DNA of 64,000 nucleotides from Winogradskyella jejuensis (lineage in GTDB: Bacteria; Bacteroidota; Bacteroidia; Flavobacteriales; Flavobacteriaceae). Shown piece after piece: positions 27,449 to 34,749 of this stretch. The notes beneath the pieces were generated by a model. The model saw only the letters and a program-made list of their open reading frames with translations, made no database searches and was not told where the DNA came from. The number at the start of each line of letters is the position of its first letter. Positions within the stretch are counted from its first letter, which is position 1. The stretch is from assembly GCF_900129745.1 (NCBI RefSeq), contig NZ_FQWS01000001.1:248001-312000 (forward strand), read 5' to 3'. The translations under genes were made by a program, and so were the position numbers.

Positions 27449-27467
27449 TACTTTGTATTTCAAAGTA
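27449..27467 (+). promoter_or_regulatory. 19-bp palindromic operator, copy 1
   Basis: TACTTTGTATTTCAAAGTA is a perfect 7-bp inverted repeat (TACTTTG / CAAAGTA) with spacer TATTT. It ends eight bases before the ATG of the first gene of the cluster and overlaps the likely -7 box (TTACTTTG, 27448-27455, with a TTG 20 bases upstream at 27425-27427). Copy 2 lies before creD. Its likely ligand is the winged-helix regulator at 28647-28940. Confidence 0.7.
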
Positions 27468-27475
27468 CTTTTATT

Positions 27476-28084
27476 ATGAGCAACGAAGACTATCTAAAAG
27501 ACATTAGTGAGATTAAAAATCTTATGAATAAATCTTCACGGTTTATTTCTCTAAGCGGTTTATCAGGAATATTAGCTGGCATTTATGCCTTAATAGGAGC
27601 TGCAGCAACATATTGGCTAGTTGAAACTTACAGCAATGGAACATTGTACATTTTTCACGGCAAGGTATTTTGGTTATGTATGGTTGTTTTAGCAGCTGTA
27701 GCCTTTTTTAGCATTGTCACTGGTATTATTTTGACAACAAGGAAGGCAAAAAAGAACAATGAAAAAATTTGGGATAGTTCTTCAAAACGGTTGCTTATAA
27801 ATTTTTTAGTTCCTTTAGTTGTTGGTGGAATTTATTGCCTCATAATTTTAAGCCAAGGAAGGTACGGACAAACAGCCGGATTAATGCTTGTTTTTTATGG
27901 ATTGGCCTTAGTAAGTGCCTCAAAATATAGTTTAGGAGACATAAAATATTTAGGTTATACCGAAATTATTTTAGGCTTAATCGCAAGTTACTATCCAGGT
28001 TATGGATTTTGGCTTTGGGTTTTAGGTTTTGGAATAATGCACATTGTTTATGGGACTTGGATGTATTTTAAATATGATAGATAA
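27476..28084 (+). CDS. Membrane protein with N-terminal cytosolic segment, unknown function
   Basis: From the ATG at 27476 the protein has 202 residues. The first 30 are polar and helical (MSNEDYLKDISEIKNLMNKSS), followed by the block SRFISLSGLSGILAGIYALIGA and about five further hydrophobic helices. I know this block from flavobacterial genes next to creD and a small regulator, but no function is assigned. An upstream ATG at 27425 would place the operator inside the coding region and give a second hydrophobic start, so it is rejected. It is the first gene of the run 27476-28940. Confidence 0.75.
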   Translation: MSNEDYLKDISEIKNLMNKSSRFISLSGLSGILAGIYALIGAAATYWLVETYSNGTLYIFHGKVFWLCMVVLAAVAFFSIVTGIILTTRKAKKNNEKIWDSSSKRLLINFLVPLVVGGIYCLIILSQGRYGQTAGLMLVFYGLALVSASKYSLGDIKYLGYTEIILGLIASYYPGYGFWLWVLGFGIMHIVYGTWMYFKYDR

Positions 28085-28089
28085 AAAAA

Positions 28090-28347
28090 TTGAAATTACT
28101 AAATATTATAGGTTGGGTATTTACAATCATTGTAATAGACTAGATATTATGGGCACTCATAGGTTTAATTTTAATTAATTACGAAGATAATTGGGACTCG
28201 TCAAAAGGAGCTTATTTTAGCTTTGGTGGTATGACATGGTTGGAAAGAATTGCATATATATCATATTATTTATGGATAATATTAAATGTAATATTGGTAA
28301 TCCACATACTAATTGGATTCTCTAAAAGATATTATATAAAAGATTAA
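28090..28347 (+). pseudogene. Small membrane protein interrupted by an in-frame amber codon
   Basis: A frame from TTG (28090) to TAA (28345-28347) encodes two hydrophobic helices (GWVFTIIVID before the break; ILWALIGLILIN after it) and a polar middle with SSKGAYFSFGGMTWLERIAY, then SYYLWIILNVILVIHILIGF. A single TAG at 28141-28143 (codon 18) breaks it. It fills the otherwise empty gap between the first membrane protein gene and the next small membrane protein. Either the gene has decayed, or the base is a sequencing error, or the true product starts after the stop at a non-ATG codon. Confidence 0.6.
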
Positions 28348-28352
28348 TTATC

Positions 28353-28640
28353 ATGGTTATTAAAAAAAGGGTTTCGTTATACATCGTTGGAATATTAGTA
28401 ATATTAACTATTCCTTTTTTAGCAATGCAGTTTACAAATGAAGTGAATTGGCAACTAAACGATTTTGTCATCGCTGGTCTCTTATTATCTGCTACTGCCC
28501 TATCTATTGAAATTGTAAAACATTTTTTAAAGAATAAAACTCACAAAACTATTTTAATCGCAATTATCATTATCGGATTAGTACTTTTGTGGATTGAAAT
28601 GGCTGTAGGCATTTTTGGGTCACCAATAGCAGGAAGCTAA
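28353..28640 (+). CDS. Small membrane protein of unknown function
   Basis: The 95-residue protein has three hydrophobic helices, about residues 8-26, 38-56 and 66-86. It has no recognisable motif. It starts five bases after the broken small gene and ends six bases before the regulator gene, so it is inside the same transcript. In related flavobacteria, from memory, short membrane proteins of this kind accompany the winged-helix regulator and creD; a role in the envelope response is an inference from position only. Confidence 0.7.
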   Translation: MVIKKRVSLYIVGILVILTIPFLAMQFTNEVNWQLNDFVIAGLLLSATALSIEIVKHFLKNKTHKTILIAIIIIGLVLLWIEMAVGIFGSPIAGS

Positions 28641-28646
28641 AGATTA

Positions 28647-28940
28647 ATGAGCATAATCACTAACATAAATAAATTATTTGACCATCGCATTCGTCTGGGT
28701 ATCATGTCTGTGCTCATGGTTAATGAGTATGCCGATTTTAATACACTAAAAGAGTTATTAGGGGCAACTGATGGTAATCTTGCAAGCCATACCAAAGCCC
28801 TAGAAAAAGCAGAATATATTTTAATAGAAAAACAATTTATTGGTAAGAAACCAAACACGCGTTATAGTGTAACTAAATTGGGAAAATCCGAATTTAAAAA
28901 ACACATTAATGCACTAGAAAAACTAATAAAAAAGACTTAA
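28647..28940 (+). CDS. Winged-helix transcriptional regulator (MarR/ArsR-like, HTH_34 type)
   Basis: The 97-residue protein is a bare winged-helix DNA-binding domain: LFDHRIRLGIMSVLMVNEYADFNTLKELL forms the first helices, TDGNLASHTKALEKAEYILIEK the recognition helix region and KPNTRYSVTKLGKSEFKKH the wing. No ligand domain is visible. It is the last gene before creD. Two identical, oppositely oriented 19-bp palindromes (27449-27467 and 28971-28989) flank it and overlap the start regions of both transcripts, so it probably represses its own operon and creD. Confidence 0.83.
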   Translation: MSIITNINKLFDHRIRLGIMSVLMVNEYADFNTLKELLGATDGNLASHTKALEKAEYILIEKQFIGKKPNTRYSVTKLGKSEFKKHINALEKLIKKT

Positions 28941-28970
28941 TAAAAACCAAAATCTATTTTTTTACGTATT

Positions 28971-28989
28971 TACTTTGAAATACAAAGTA
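28971..28989 (+). promoter_or_regulatory. 19-bp palindromic operator, copy 2
   Basis: TACTTTGAAATACAAAGTA is the exact reverse complement of copy 1 at 27449-27467 (perfect TACTTTG/CAAAGTA arms, spacer AAATA). It ends 26 bases before the creD ATG and overlaps a possible -7 box TTACTTTG (28970-28977). Two identical 19-mers 1.5 kb apart are not expected by chance. Confidence 0.72.
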
Positions 28990-29015
28990 CTTTTAATGTT
29001 TAAATTTTTAATTAA

Positions 29016-30407
29016 ATGGAACAATCAAACACACCTCAGCAAAATCAAACAACACAAAACAAATTCACTAATTGGTTAAAAACGTCAATCACCGCTCGTA
29101 TGCTCATGGTTGGATTTTTGGTCATTATACTTCTGATACCTCTTTCATACATCAACAGTTTAATTAGAGAACGTTCCTACAGACAGTCTGATGTCGTAAG
29201 AGAAATAAACGGAAAATGGGGAAACAACGTTTTAGTTTATGGCCCTATGCTTAAAATCCCTTATAAAACTTATACAGAGACAAAAACTTATAACGAAACC
29301 ACAAAGACTTATCTCACAGAAACTAAAACTTTTATTAAACACGCGTATGTATTTCCCGAAAAACTTGACGCCGATGTCACTGTAAACTCCAAAACATTAA
29401 ATCGAGGAAACTTTGAATCTGCTGTATTTACAACAAAAATGGATTTTTCAGGTCATTTTATTCCTACAGATTTAAGTTCTAAAGACATCAAAGAAGAGGA
29501 TATAATATGGGAGAAGGCTACAGTTATCATAAAAACATCAAATCTTAAAGGTATTAAGAGCGAAATGGTATTGAAGTTAAATGACGCCTCATACAGCTTT
29601 CAAACTAATTTCAATTCAGACAACTCAAATAAACAATCAAATTTAGATGTTTTAGAATCTGGATTTATAAACGCAAAACAACTTAGTGATACTATTGACG
29701 ATGCTTTTAGTATTAAAATGGCCTTTAATGGTAGTGAACAAATAGACATCATCCCTATCGGAAAAACAACAACTATGTCCATGGAATCTAACTGGGCTGA
29801 CCCAAGTTTTGTTGGTAATTACTTGCCTAATGACGAGACAAAAACAATTACAAAAGATGGCTTTAAGGCCGATTGGAAAGTGCTTCAAATAAATCGTGCT
29901 TTTTCTCAGCAACACTTAAATTCTATTCCAAACCTTAATCGCTTTGCTTTTGGTACAAAGTTTATGGTTATGGTTGACGAATATCAAAAAAGTGAACGTT
30001 CGGCTAAGTATGGTTTTCTAGTTATTGGACTCACATTTCTAATTTTCTTTCTTATTCAAACCATGAGCAAGATTCATATTCACCCTTTTCAATATTTAAT
30101 GATTGGATTGGCGTTAACCATGTTCTACACCTTATTAGTTTCCATTTCCGAGCATAGTAATTTCTTAAAAGCCTACTTAGTTGCAGGAATCTCAGTAGTA
30201 ACTCTAATTACGCTTTACTCTAAATCTATTTTGAAGAGTTTTAAGTTTTCGAGCTTTATAGGTGTTTCATTATCTGCCTTATATGCTTTTATATATGTGA
30301 TTATTCAATTAGAGAATTATGCCTTATTAGTAGGCAGTATTGGGCTTTTCTTAATTCTAGCAAGTGTCATGTTTGTATCACGAAAAATAGATTGGCATAA
30401 CGATTAA
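29016..30407 (+). CDS. creD: Cell envelope integrity inner-membrane protein CreD
   Basis: The 463-residue protein has an N-terminal membrane helix (about 29-47), a large periplasmic domain with TARMLMVGFLVIILLIPLSYI, RERSYRQSDVVREI and KWGNN motifs typical of CreD, and about five C-terminal helices with FLIQTMSKIHIHPFQYLMIGLALTMFY. In Enterobacteria CreD is controlled by CreBC and affects envelope and beta-lactam/colicin phenotypes; its activity is unknown. Here control is probably by the adjacent winged-helix protein through the palindrome at 28971-28989. Length is normal (about 450). Confidence 0.9.
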   Translation: MEQSNTPQQNQTTQNKFTNWLKTSITARMLMVGFLVIILLIPLSYINSLIRERSYRQSDVVREINGKWGNNVLVYGPMLKIPYKTYTETKTYNETTKTYLTETKTFIKHAYVFPEKLDADVTVNSKTLNRGNFESAVFTTKMDFSGHFIPTDLSSKDIKEEDIIWEKATVIIKTSNLKGIKSEMVLKLNDASYSFQTNFNSDNSNKQSNLDVLESGFINAKQLSDTIDDAFSIKMAFNGSEQIDIIPIGKTTTMSMESNWADPSFVGNYLPNDETKTITKDGFKADWKVLQINRAFSQQHLNSIPNLNRFAFGTKFMVMVDEYQKSERSAKYGFLVIGLTFLIFFLIQTMSKIHIHPFQYLMIGLALTMFYTLLVSISEHSNFLKAYLVAGISVVTLITLYSKSILKSFKFSSFIGVSLSALYAFIYVIIQLENYALLVGSIGLFLILASVMFVSRKIDWHND

Positions 30408-30422
30408 TTAGTTGGTGGTTAG

Positions 30423-30458
30423 CCTCGTTCCGCTTTTGAATCATCAAAATGAACGAGG
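30423..30458 (+). terminator. Hairpin after creD
   Basis: CCTCGTTC (30423-30430) pairs with GAACGAGG (30451-30458), and inside it TTTTGA (30434-30439) pairs with TCAAAA (30444-30449). It begins 15 bases after the creD stop and is followed by a short T-rich stretch, so it fits a weak terminator separating creD from the next three genes. Confidence 0.55.
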
Positions 30459-30476
30459 TTTAATTTAACACGCGAT

Positions 30477-30788
30477 ATGAAGAACAACATCAATATTACC
30501 GGAAGACTAATTGCTTTACTCAGTTTTTTTATTGGCACAATGCTTTTAGCCTTTTATCTATATTTTGGAGAATCTACTGTACAAATACATGTCGCTATTT
30601 TCTTTATAGTGATAGCCTTTATTTTCAACACTATACTATTTGCAGTAATTCTTGGCGCTACACTACTTAATAAGACCAACAGAATTGAAGGCCTAAAAAC
30701 CTTAGCCATTATGCTGTGCAATATTCCTATATCAATTCTATATTTCTATATGGTCATTACATTTCCTGGACATAAACTACTATTATGA
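30477..30788 (+). CDS. Small membrane protein of unknown function
   Basis: The 103-residue protein has three hydrophobic helices (about 10-30, 36-64 and 78-98). No motif or family is recognised. Its stop overlaps the ATG of the DUF2809 gene by four bases (30785-30788), so the products are translationally coupled. It starts 18 bases after the hairpin that follows creD. Confidence 0.7.
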   Translation: MKNNINITGRLIALLSFFIGTMLLAFYLYFGESTVQIHVAIFFIVIAFIFNTILFAVILGATLLNKTNRIEGLKTLAIMLCNIPISILYFYMVITFPGHKLLL

Positions 30789-31165
30789 AGCTGAAATTAA
30801 ACATACGTTATCTCGCATTTGCAACTACCCTATTTATAATCGAGGCTTGCATTGCTATCTTCCTTAAATCTGGATTTATAAGGCACACGTTTGGCGACTA
30901 TCTCGTTGTTATCCTTTTATATTGCGGATTAAGAGGAATCAGTGATTTAGGTGTTTGGCGAAGTGCTATTTTAGTCCTTATCACTTCTTTTATAATTGAG
31001 TTTCTTCAACTCACTTCAATCTTAGCGGTACTTAATTTAGATAATAACAGCCTCGCAAAGTTAGTCTTTGGTACAACTTTTCAGTTTACAGATTTGATAG
31101 CTTACGCTTTAGGCATCATAACTGTTTTGATTTTTGAAACAAACTATCACATACGATTAGCATGA
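30785..31165 (+). CDS. DUF2809 membrane protein
   Basis: The 126-residue protein has four to five hydrophobic helices and the DUF2809 landmarks: IRHTFGDYLVVILLY near residue 32 and SFIIEFLQLTSI followed by LAKLVFGTTFQFTDLIAYALG. This is the pattern of a small family related to VanZ-like proteins, with no established function. Both ends overlap neighbouring genes by four bases (ATGA), so it is in one coupled set with the small membrane protein and the DUF1361 gene. Confidence 0.8.
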   Translation: MKLKLNIRYLAFATTLFIIEACIAIFLKSGFIRHTFGDYLVVILLYCGLRGISDLGVWRSAILVLITSFIIEFLQLTSILAVLNLDNNSLAKLVFGTTFQFTDLIAYALGIITVLIFETNYHIRLA

Positions 31166-31815
31166 AAAGATTCCTTGTAAAAAAATATGACACCTTATCT
31201 GTATTAATTTCTGCCATCTGCATGAGCGGACTATTACTTATACTTCGTGTAAAACTAAACAAGTCATTTTTCTACTTATTCCTAGTTTGGAATATTGTTC
31301 TAGCCATAGTTCCTTATGCTATAACTATGTATTTAAGCTCTGTAAAACTAAATAGATTAAAACTAATATTATGGTTTTGTGTTTGGGTATTATTTCTTCC
31401 CAACGCGCCATACATCATAACAGATTTACTGCATTTGCGCGTAAGCAATTCGTATATGCTATGGTTAGATATCTTAGTGATATTATCCTTTGCTGGTACA
31501 GGCCTATTGTTATTCTTCTTATCTCTAAATGACATGAGACTATTGCTAAACCTTCACTTTAAAAAACTACAAACAAAGTACCTGATGACGGTTATTGTAT
31601 TTCTTTGTGCTTTTGGCGTTTATTTAGGAAGATATCTACGCTACAACTCTTGGGAAATACTAAGTAAACCACAACGTTTATTTTCGGATATCTTAGAAAT
31701 GATTACAAATCCTTTTAATAACTCTGAAGCTTGGTTGTTTACATTTGGATTTGGAATTTTCTTGTATGTTGGGTTTAGAATCTTTAGAAAACTCTACTCC
31801 TTTCCATCTACATAA
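31162..31815 (+). CDS. DUF1361 membrane protein
   Basis: The 217-residue protein has six to seven hydrophobic helices and DUF1361 motifs: WNIVLAIVPYAI near residue 46, LFLPNAPYIITDLLHLR (about 83-99), WLDILVILSFAGTGLLLFFLS and FGVYLGRYLRYNSWEI. Function is unknown. It overlaps the DUF2809 gene at its start (ATGA) and the convergent oxidoreductase gene at its end by 22 bases, so the C-terminal seven or so codons are read on both strands. Confidence 0.82.
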   Translation: MKRFLVKKYDTLSVLISAICMSGLLLILRVKLNKSFFYLFLVWNIVLAIVPYAITMYLSSVKLNRLKLILWFCVWVLFLPNAPYIITDLLHLRVSNSYMLWLDILVILSFAGTGLLLFFLSLNDMRLLLNLHFKKLQTKYLMTVIVFLCAFGVYLGRYLRYNSWEILSKPQRLFSDILEMITNPFNNSEAWLFTFGFGIFLYVGFRIFRKLYSFPST

Positions 31816-33002
31816 TCCTGAAGATAGTTGTAACGTTTAGTCAATTTACCGTCCGAAGTTGTCATTTTAGCGCGCTGTAAAATGCCATCTTTGTCGTCAT
31901 TAAAAAAGGCAGGAATAACATGCTCTAAAAATGCATCTCCAAAACCTTCACTAGCGTCTTTTGGAAGTTCGCATGGCAAATTATCTACTGCCATAACGGT
32001 GATTGCGTCATTGGCGTTAAAAGCAACTTCTGCTTCAGTTTGTGGGTTGTAACCATAAAAAGGGTCTGCAATAGTCGATGGGCGAATAGTACTTGCCACT
32101 GGACCATCAATATCGCAACTTACGTCAGCCACTAAATTTATTCTGAAATCAGGATGTTTAGCATCTTGCCTAGTGAATAAATACGGAGCGCCATCACCAT
32201 AAAAATGACCAGCTATAAAATAATCGGTTTGTTTGGCGTACGGCATAAAATTACTCTCGTAACCACTTGGGTCTTTGTAAAATGCGTACTTCTCACCTAC
32301 TTTTCCGTCTTTGCGTTTGGCATATTCCATAACATCTGCCATACAATAAACAGGTTCTGTAAATTCTGAAGTGAGATACAATGCATCACTGACTTGCTTT
32401 ATACCCAAATGGTCTAAAATTTCTTTTGCACCATAGGCCACTTTTCCTGTTCCTGTAAGTAATATTTTTATATTCGGAAGTATGATTTTATCAAGTTCGG
32501 CTTTTACAGCGTCTAAATCAGAAAGACTTTCAACTTTTGGTAGATTGAATAATCCGTCTCGCAAACCTAAGGCTCTAAAACCATTATATGCGCCAACTAA
32601 GCCAGCATAGCGGCCAAAACCAATTAAACGTGCTCCGCTTCGCTTTACAATAGTTTCATGGTCATACATTTCTATGCCCTTATCTAACATAGCTTGGAGT
32701 AGCTTTCGGTTATAAGGTTGCTTTTTTATGGTATGTGAGAAATAGAAATATTTTTTATTCGGAATTAAATGGTCTATTGGCACTTCTTTTACACCAATCA
32801 TTACATCGGCATCGCTGACATCATCTGTCACTTTAAAACCCAAATCGGCATAGGCTATGTCAGGAAAAATTCGGATATCAGACGATTCTACCATGAATTC
32901 GGCATTAGGGAACTGCGCACGAGCCTCGGCTAATTTTTCTGGTGAAAATACAACACGACGGTCAGGCGGATTTTTACGTTCTTTGATTATGGCGAATTTC
33001 AT
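31794..33002 (-). CDS. NAD(P)-dependent oxidoreductase, saccharopine/alanine dehydrogenase-like
   Basis: The 402-residue protein has the N-terminal AlaDH/PNT-type domain (MKFAIIKERKNPPDRRVVFSPE, YADLGFKV, GVKEVP, FSHTIKKQPYN) and a Rossmann domain with ILLTGTGKVAYGAKEILDHLG for nucleotide binding. It resembles the NAD+-linked saccharopine dehydrogenase (lysine-forming) group, but bacterial members may have other roles. It is a cytoplasmic enzyme; I can only say it oxidises or reduces an amino-acid-like substrate. It is alone on the - strand between the DUF1361 and HVA1-type genes. Confidence 0.75.
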   Translation of the reverse strand: MKFAIIKERKNPPDRRVVFSPEKLAEARAQFPNAEFMVESSDIRIFPDIAYADLGFKVTDDVSDADVMIGVKEVPIDHLIPNKKYFYFSHTIKKQPYNRKLLQAMLDKGIEMYDHETIVKRSGARLIGFGRYAGLVGAYNGFRALGLRDGLFNLPKVESLSDLDAVKAELDKIILPNIKILLTGTGKVAYGAKEILDHLGIKQVSDALYLTSEFTEPVYCMADVMEYAKRKDGKVGEKYAFYKDPSGYESNFMPYAKQTDYFIAGHFYGDGAPYLFTRQDAKHPDFRINLVADVSCDIDGPVASTIRPSTIADPFYGYNPQTEAEVAFNANDAITVMAVDNLPCELPKDASEGFGDAFLEHVIPAFFNDDKDGILQRAKMTTSDGKLTKRYNYLQDYVDGKE

Positions 33003-33054
33003 ACAAAATAATTTCAGCCAAAATTAAGATTATAAAACGGTAGAACAAATATTT

Positions 33055-33270
33055 TTAAGAATCAACGCGCTCTACCTCGCTTTCGCTTTTTAAAACTTCG
33101 GTTCCATCATCTTGGATGATAAGAAGTGCTTTATTTCCAGATTCACCTTTGCGAGTAATTTCATTGCCTTGAATAGTTTTTGTAACAGATTCGGCATAAG
33201 CTTCTTTTACTTTACCAGTTGCTGTTCCATTTCCCCATTTCCATTTTACTTCTGTTCCTTGTTTAATCAT
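33055..33270 (-). CDS. DUF2945 / HVA1 TUDOR-like domain protein
   Basis: The 71-residue protein matches the DUF2945 (hypervirulence-associated TUDOR) pattern: GTEVKWKWGNGTATGKVKE at residues 5-23, then VTKTIQGNEITRKGES and ALLIIQDDGTEVLKSESE. These are small beta-barrel proteins of unknown function, often near general-stress genes. Here it is divergent from a small TM protein gene and close to topoisomerase IB and PoxB-like genes, which fits a stress-related neighbourhood. Confidence 0.8.
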   Translation of the reverse strand: MIKQGTEVKWKWGNGTATGKVKEAYAESVTKTIQGNEITRKGESGNKALLIIQDDGTEVLKSESEVERVDS

Positions 33271-33447
33271 AATGTTTTGTTTCTAAAATAACAGATGCTA
33301 AAGAATTTATTTACTAATTCTATCCTAAAATTTTAATTAACATTTTTTAGCAAAGACTATTATTCTTTTGTTAAATACCGTCGAAAATTTCGTTTTACAC
33401 AAAATTAATATAAATTGTTTAACCAATTAACCATAACATTAAACAAT

Positions 33448-33594
33448 ATGAAATTCATTAAAGAGGAAGACGAAGAAAGAAGAGATTACATTTTTCAAAA
33501 AGATAAGAAAACAATCTTTACAACAAGATTTGTAGTAGTAGCATTAGCTATACTTATAGTTGCGTTAATTTTTTCATACAATTATTTGAAATAG
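33448..33594 (+). CDS. Small single-helix membrane protein (48 residues)
   Basis: The ATG at 33448 to the TAG at 33594 encodes 48 residues: a charged N-terminus MKFIKEEDEERRDYIFQKD followed by a hydrophobic helix VVVALAILIVALIFSYNYL at the C-terminus. This tail-anchored layout is plausible for a small stress membrane protein. There is no family I can name. It lies upstream of the topoisomerase IB gene with 42 bases between. Confidence 0.55.
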   Translation: MKFIKEEDEERRDYIFQKDKKTIFTTRFVVVALAILIVALIFSYNYLK

Positions 33595-33636
33595 GCCAAA
33601 AGTACAAACTGAAATTTTCAACCAATAATTTATTTC

Positions 33637-34737
33637 TTGAAAAGAAAAAAACTAAGAAAATATCAAAATCTTGATTTTGTCTATAGCCTTATCAAAGAAC
33701 CTGAGGAAGTAATTAATGTATTTGATTTGGTTTATGTAGATGCTTCTGCTTTGGTCATAAAAAGAAAAGCAGGGAAAAAAGGATTTGTCTATCTGTCAGC
33801 GAATAAACCTATTTCTGATAAAAAAGAAATAGACAGAATCGAACTATTAGCCATTCCTCCTATCTGGAAAAAAGTCAAGATTGCAAAAACATCCCAGGGC
33901 CATTTACAAGCCGTAGGTAGAGATGATAAGCAAAGAAAACAATACATCTACCACGAACTTTGGAAGAGAATAAGAAATCAGACTAAGTTTTTTAAAATGG
34001 CATCCTTTGGGAAGCAACTCCCTAAAATTAGAGAAAAAATTAATGCGGACATTAACCAAGAAGGTTGGCCAATTACAAAGACTATTGCACTTGTAATTAA
34101 TCTTATGGAAGAGACACATATTCGCATAGGAAATAACCAGTATGCCAAGAAAAATAAAACATATGGTCTTTCTACTTTAAGAAAAAAACATATCTACCAT
34201 CAAAAAGATTCTATAACGTTTCATTTCATAGGTAAAAAAGGAAAAGAACATAATATTGAATTGAATGATGATAAATTAATAAAGCTGGTAAATCAATGTG
34301 AAGAAATTCCAGGATGGGAACTCTTTAAATATTATGACGAAAATAATGAAAAGCAAACGCTAGAAAGCGGAATGATTAATGATTACCTCCATAATATCAC
34401 CGAAGATATTTATACCGCAAAAGATTTTAGAACATGGGCGGCTACCGTTATTTTCTTTGAATCATTATACGATTTAGGACTTCCTAAAAAGAAAAAGAAA
34501 AGAAAAAAAAGAATTCTTAAAGCACTCGATAAAACTTCCGAAGCTTTAGGGAATACAAGAAATATTTGCAGAAAATATTATGTGCATCCTGCCTTAATAA
34601 ATAAGTTTTTAACAGGTACAATTCAAGAAGATTTTGACACTTACAAGAATCTTGAGGAAAAAAATCACCTTTCTGCATCAGAACAAGCCGTATTACAATT
34701 AATCGAAAACTATGTACCTAGTTTTCTTACAACTTAA
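33637..34737 (+). CDS. DNA topoisomerase IB
   Basis: The 366-residue protein is a bacterial (poxvirus-type) topoisomerase IB. Visible landmarks are GHLQAVGRDDKQRKQYIYHELW with basic DNA-contact residues, IRIGNNQYAKKNKTYGLSTL with the catalytic Arg/Lys region, FRTWAATVIFFESL, and NICRKYYVHPALI, where the Tyr attacks the DNA backbone. It relaxes supercoils without ATP by making a 3'-phosphotyrosyl nick. The start is a TTG (33637-33639), giving MKRKKLRKYQNLDFVYSLI; there is no nearby in-frame ATG. A PoxB-like gene follows after 12 bases. Confidence 0.87.
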   Translation: MKRKKLRKYQNLDFVYSLIKEPEEVINVFDLVYVDASALVIKRKAGKKGFVYLSANKPISDKKEIDRIELLAIPPIWKKVKIAKTSQGHLQAVGRDDKQRKQYIYHELWKRIRNQTKFFKMASFGKQLPKIREKINADINQEGWPITKTIALVINLMEETHIRIGNNQYAKKNKTYGLSTLRKKHIYHQKDSITFHFIGKKGKEHNIELNDDKLIKLVNQCEEIPGWELFKYYDENNEKQTLESGMINDYLHNITEDIYTAKDFRTWAATVIFFESLYDLGLPKKKKKRKKRILKALDKTSEALGNTRNICRKYYVHPALINKFLTGTIQEDFDTYKNLEEKNHLSASEQAVLQLIENYVPSFLTT

Positions 34738-34749
34738 AAAATATAAATC

